Shown: positions 62,256 to 64,000 of the stretch, in pieces
Numbering within the stretch: position 1 is the first letter of the stretch
Layout of the letters: the number at the start of each line of letters is the position of its first letter
Assembly: GCA_963716925.1 (NCBI GenBank)
Contig: CAVQUX010000025.1
Coordinates: forward strand, 372,001-436,000
DNA from: DAISKN01 sp963716925
GTDB taxonomy: Bacteria; Acidobacteriota; Vicinamibacteria; Marinacidobacterales; SMYC01
Length of the DNA: 64,000 nt
Direction: 5' to 3'
The notes under the pieces: model-generated
The model's input: the letters and a program-made list of their open reading frames with translations, nothing else
Told to the model about the DNA's origin: nothing
Database searches by the model: none
Position numbers and translations under genes: made by a program

Positions 62256-63164
62256 TCAGGAACGGCGGATCCCGATGAGGCTGATGTCGTCGGCGAGCGG
62301 CGCGAACGACAGGAGGTCCGCTTTCACCGCGTCGACGATGTCCCGGGCCGATCGGTCCTTCAGCTCCCGCAGTTTCCTCTCCAGACGGTCCGGGAAGTAG
62401 TGCTCGCCGTCTCGAGCGTGCTCGAGAAGGCCGTCGGTATAGAGCAGCAGAATGTCCCCCGAGCCCATCAGCTTCCATTCGTTCAGCTGGTAGTCGTCCT
62501 TGTAGCCGAGGACGCTCTCCGTAGTTCCGCGGTCGATGGTGCTCTTCGAGGGCATGGTCCCGAGGGGAGGACAGGTGATGTAGTGCTCCCGGCTCACTTC
62601 CATGAACCGATCGTGCAGCCGAGAGAAGACTGCGGGCGCCGGGTGTGCGGCGGAGATGAACCGGAAGCGGGCGTCCTCGGTGATCTCCCCGTAGATCATC
62701 GTGATGAACTTGTGGACGCCCGAGGAGTTGTAGAAACGGGTGTTGAGGTTCTCGAACAGGTGCTTGGTGACTTCTCCGAAGAGGTCGAGCTCATAGAGCG
62801 AGCCGAGCAGGAACGCTTGATGGAGCATGGCTGCGAGCATGGCATCGGTCGCCCGATGCCCCGACACGTCCGCCAGGACGATCCCGGCCCTCGTCCGGCA
62901 CTGCGAGAGGTTGGAGGCGACGTCTTCCCGACCCTGGGCTTCTGCCTGGGCGATTCTCGCTTCGAGATCGTAGCGTTTCTTGTAGTCCAGGTAGATGATG
63001 TGATCGCCGCCGAGGATCCCGTTGTAGGGAATGGTTACTCCATGGATGTCGAACCCGGCGACCCTGGGAACGTCTCCCGGCGTCGGTTTCAGATAGCTCG
63101 CGATGTCGTGCAAGTTCTCGAGCTCGCTCGCGAGCTCGAGAGCGTCTCTGACGGCTGGTTTCAA
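62256..63164 (-). CDS. SpoIIE-type (PP2C-like) protein phosphatase
   Basis: A 302-residue protein starting with TTG at 63164, supported by the strong ribosome site AAGGGGAG five nt before. The PPM/SpoIIE fold is visible: VLADVSGHRATDAMLAAML (metal-binding Asp and GH), SGDILLLYTDGLLEHARD (second metal Asp in YTDG) and LADDISLIGIR at the end (third Asp). The short N-terminal helical region has no GAF, PAS or receiver domain, so control must come from a partner. Such phosphatases often act on anti-sigma antagonists. The neighbour upstream is a divergent MFS gene. Confidence 0.9.
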   Translation of the reverse strand: MKPAVRDALELASELENLHDIASYLKPTPGDVPRVAGFDIHGVTIPYNGILGGDHIIYLDYKKRYDLEARIAQAEAQGREDVASNLSQCRTRAGIVLADVSGHRATDAMLAAMLHQAFLLGSLYELDLFGEVTKHLFENLNTRFYNSSGVHKFITMIYGEITEDARFRFISAAHPAPAVFSRLHDRFMEVSREHYITCPPLGTMPSKSTIDRGTTESVLGYKDDYQLNEWKLMGSGDILLLYTDGLLEHARDGEHYFPDRLERKLRELKDRSARDIVDAVKADLLSFAPLADDISLIGIRRS

Positions 63165-63350
63165 CGGATCTCCCCTTGACCCGGACCGCGAGGGGCCGGG
63201 CCGACAAAGCCACGGCGTTGCTGAAATTGGTACGGATATAGTAGCGCGAACGCCGGAAGAGAACGAAGAGACCCTCGTTAAAATCCGGTAAACCCCGCGT
63301 GAGAAGGACTTCCCGCGTGCCCCGGCTCCCCTTTCCCGCGGCGATCCAGT

Positions 63351-64000
63351 ATGTTATCGCCCGTGAGCACGCGCGCCATCGCCACCCCGCGATCCGAAGT
63401 CCTTCGCTCCGCCGTTCGCTGGCAGATCCTCGCGTTTCTGTGCCTCATCTCCCTTCTCGCGTACGTCTACCGCCAGAACGTCTCGATTGCGGGACTCGCG
63501 ATTCGAACGGAGCTCGGGCTCAACGACTTTCAGCTGAGCTGGGTGATCTCGAGCGCCATCTGGGGCTATGCCCTCTTTCAGCTCCCCGGGGGACTCTTCG
63601 GGCAGGTGGTCGGACCGAGGCTCGCTCTCACCGCCATTCTGGTCCTGTGGTCGATATTGACGATGCTGAGCGGCGTCCTCCCGGGCACGATCTTCACGTC
63701 CGCGACGTCGATCTTCTTCGCCCTCCTGGCGCTGCGGTTTCTCCTGGGAGCGTCGCAGGGTCCGCTGTTTCCAATCGTGGGCGGAACCGTCGCCGCGTGG
63801 TTTCCCGTTTCCCGCTGGGCATTCCCGAACGCGCTTTCGAGCGCGGCCCTGAACATCGGATCGGCCGTGACCGGGCCTCTCATCGCCTGGCTCATGGTGA
63901 CTCTCGGCTGGCGCGAATCGTTCTATCTGACCGCACCCTTCGGACTCGTGCTCGCGGCGCTCTGGTGGTGGTACGCGCGCGACGATCCCTCGGACCATCC
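63351..64000 (+). CDS. MFS transporter (anion:cation symporter type), N-terminal part
   Basis: The first 216 codons of a membrane transporter that runs off the right edge, from ATG 63351 (an in-frame GTG at 63363 is equally possible; neither has a clear ribosome site). About six helices are visible with the MFS pattern: LAFLCLISLLAYVYRQNVSIAG, ELGLNDFQLSWVISSAIWGYALFQLPGG, FLLGASQGPLFPIVGGTVAAWFP and TGPLIAWLMVTLGWRESFYLTAPFG. The order and loop sequences fit the ACS branch (hexuronate, glucarate, phthalate uptake). The substrate is not predictable from this half. Confidence 0.85.
   Translation, partial: MLSPVSTRAIATPRSEVLRSAVRWQILAFLCLISLLAYVYRQNVSIAGLAIRTELGLNDFQLSWVISSAIWGYALFQLPGGLFGQVVGPRLALTAILVLWSILTMLSGVLPGTIFTSATSIFFALLALRFLLGASQGPLFPIVGGTVAAWFPVSRWAFPNALSSAALNIGSAVTGPLIAWLMVTLGWRESFYLTAPFGLVLAALWWWYARDDPSDH

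Overview
The window looks like a chromosome piece from a GC-rich (by eye mid-60s %, not computed) Gram-negative bacterium, most likely an Acidobacteriota member. No rRNA or tRNA was found, so this rests on gene content: a TonB-dependent receptor with an N-terminal carboxypeptidase-regulatory domain, a Ser/Thr kinase fused to a TolB-like propeller, GWxTD protein, DUF3014, DUF4388-DnaJ, many secreted PQQ-like propellers, two metal-dependent amidohydrolases, M61/M36/S15/P1 peptidases and sulfatase-like hydrolases. The assignment is inference. No phage, IS element or CRISPR array is visible.

Layout. 1-7.9 kb is one leftward block of secreted hydrolases (PQQ-like propeller, cytochrome c-PQQ dehydrogenase riddled with frameshifts, degenerate M61 peptidase, P1 peptidase, amidohydrolase, serine hydrolase running off the left edge). 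7.9-13.2 kb holds a mutarotase-like protein, a Tat-exported binding protein and a giant MFS-spermidine synthase-TPR fusion. 13.4-16.3 kb is the TonB-dependent receptor, closed by a textbook terminator. 16.4-24.3 kb encodes an NHL propeller, a small lipocalin-like protein, an S15 hydrolase and a large M36 metallopeptidase. 24.4-32.2 kb is a leftward, overlapping set: zinc-ribbon protein, TMTC-like TPR glycosyltransferase, two alkaline-phosphatase-superfamily (sulfatase-like) proteins and a GWxTD protein. 32.7-34.4 kb carries a Fic protein with an N-terminal winged-helix-like domain preceded by a 24-bp tandem repeat array. 35-42.3 kb contains three metallo-beta-lactamase-fold proteins, DUF3014, a stand-alone LigD-type DNA ligase translationally coupled to a PQQ-like protein and a LolA-like protein.

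42.9-51.2 kb is the most coherent system: DsrE-like protein, rhodanese-persulfide dioxygenase fusion, TusA, a fused FeS/NrfD membrane subunit, a cytoplasmic molybdopterin oxidoreductase and a SulP transporter, the last four packed within 5 nt of each other or overlapping. Read together it is a predicted cytoplasmic route persulfide -> sulfite -> sulfate -> export. Right after it, a 297-bp segment covering the convergent ends of SulP and a serine hydrolase is present twice (50954-51250 and 52895-53191), flanking a second amidohydrolase. 54.3-64 kb holds the kinase, an AbiEii-type nucleotidyltransferase toxin with its DUF6922 partner, a DUF4388-DnaJ-TPR protein, a halogenase-like flavoprotein, a Gfo/Idh/MocA oxidoreductase, a SpoIIE-type phosphatase and the start of an MFS transporter.

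Several genes are split by single-base shifts whose two sides still read as well-conserved protein (PQQ dehydrogenase, TonB receptor, LolA-like, amidohydrolase, serine hydrolase). This looks more like residual consensus errors than decay, but cannot be settled from sequence alone.
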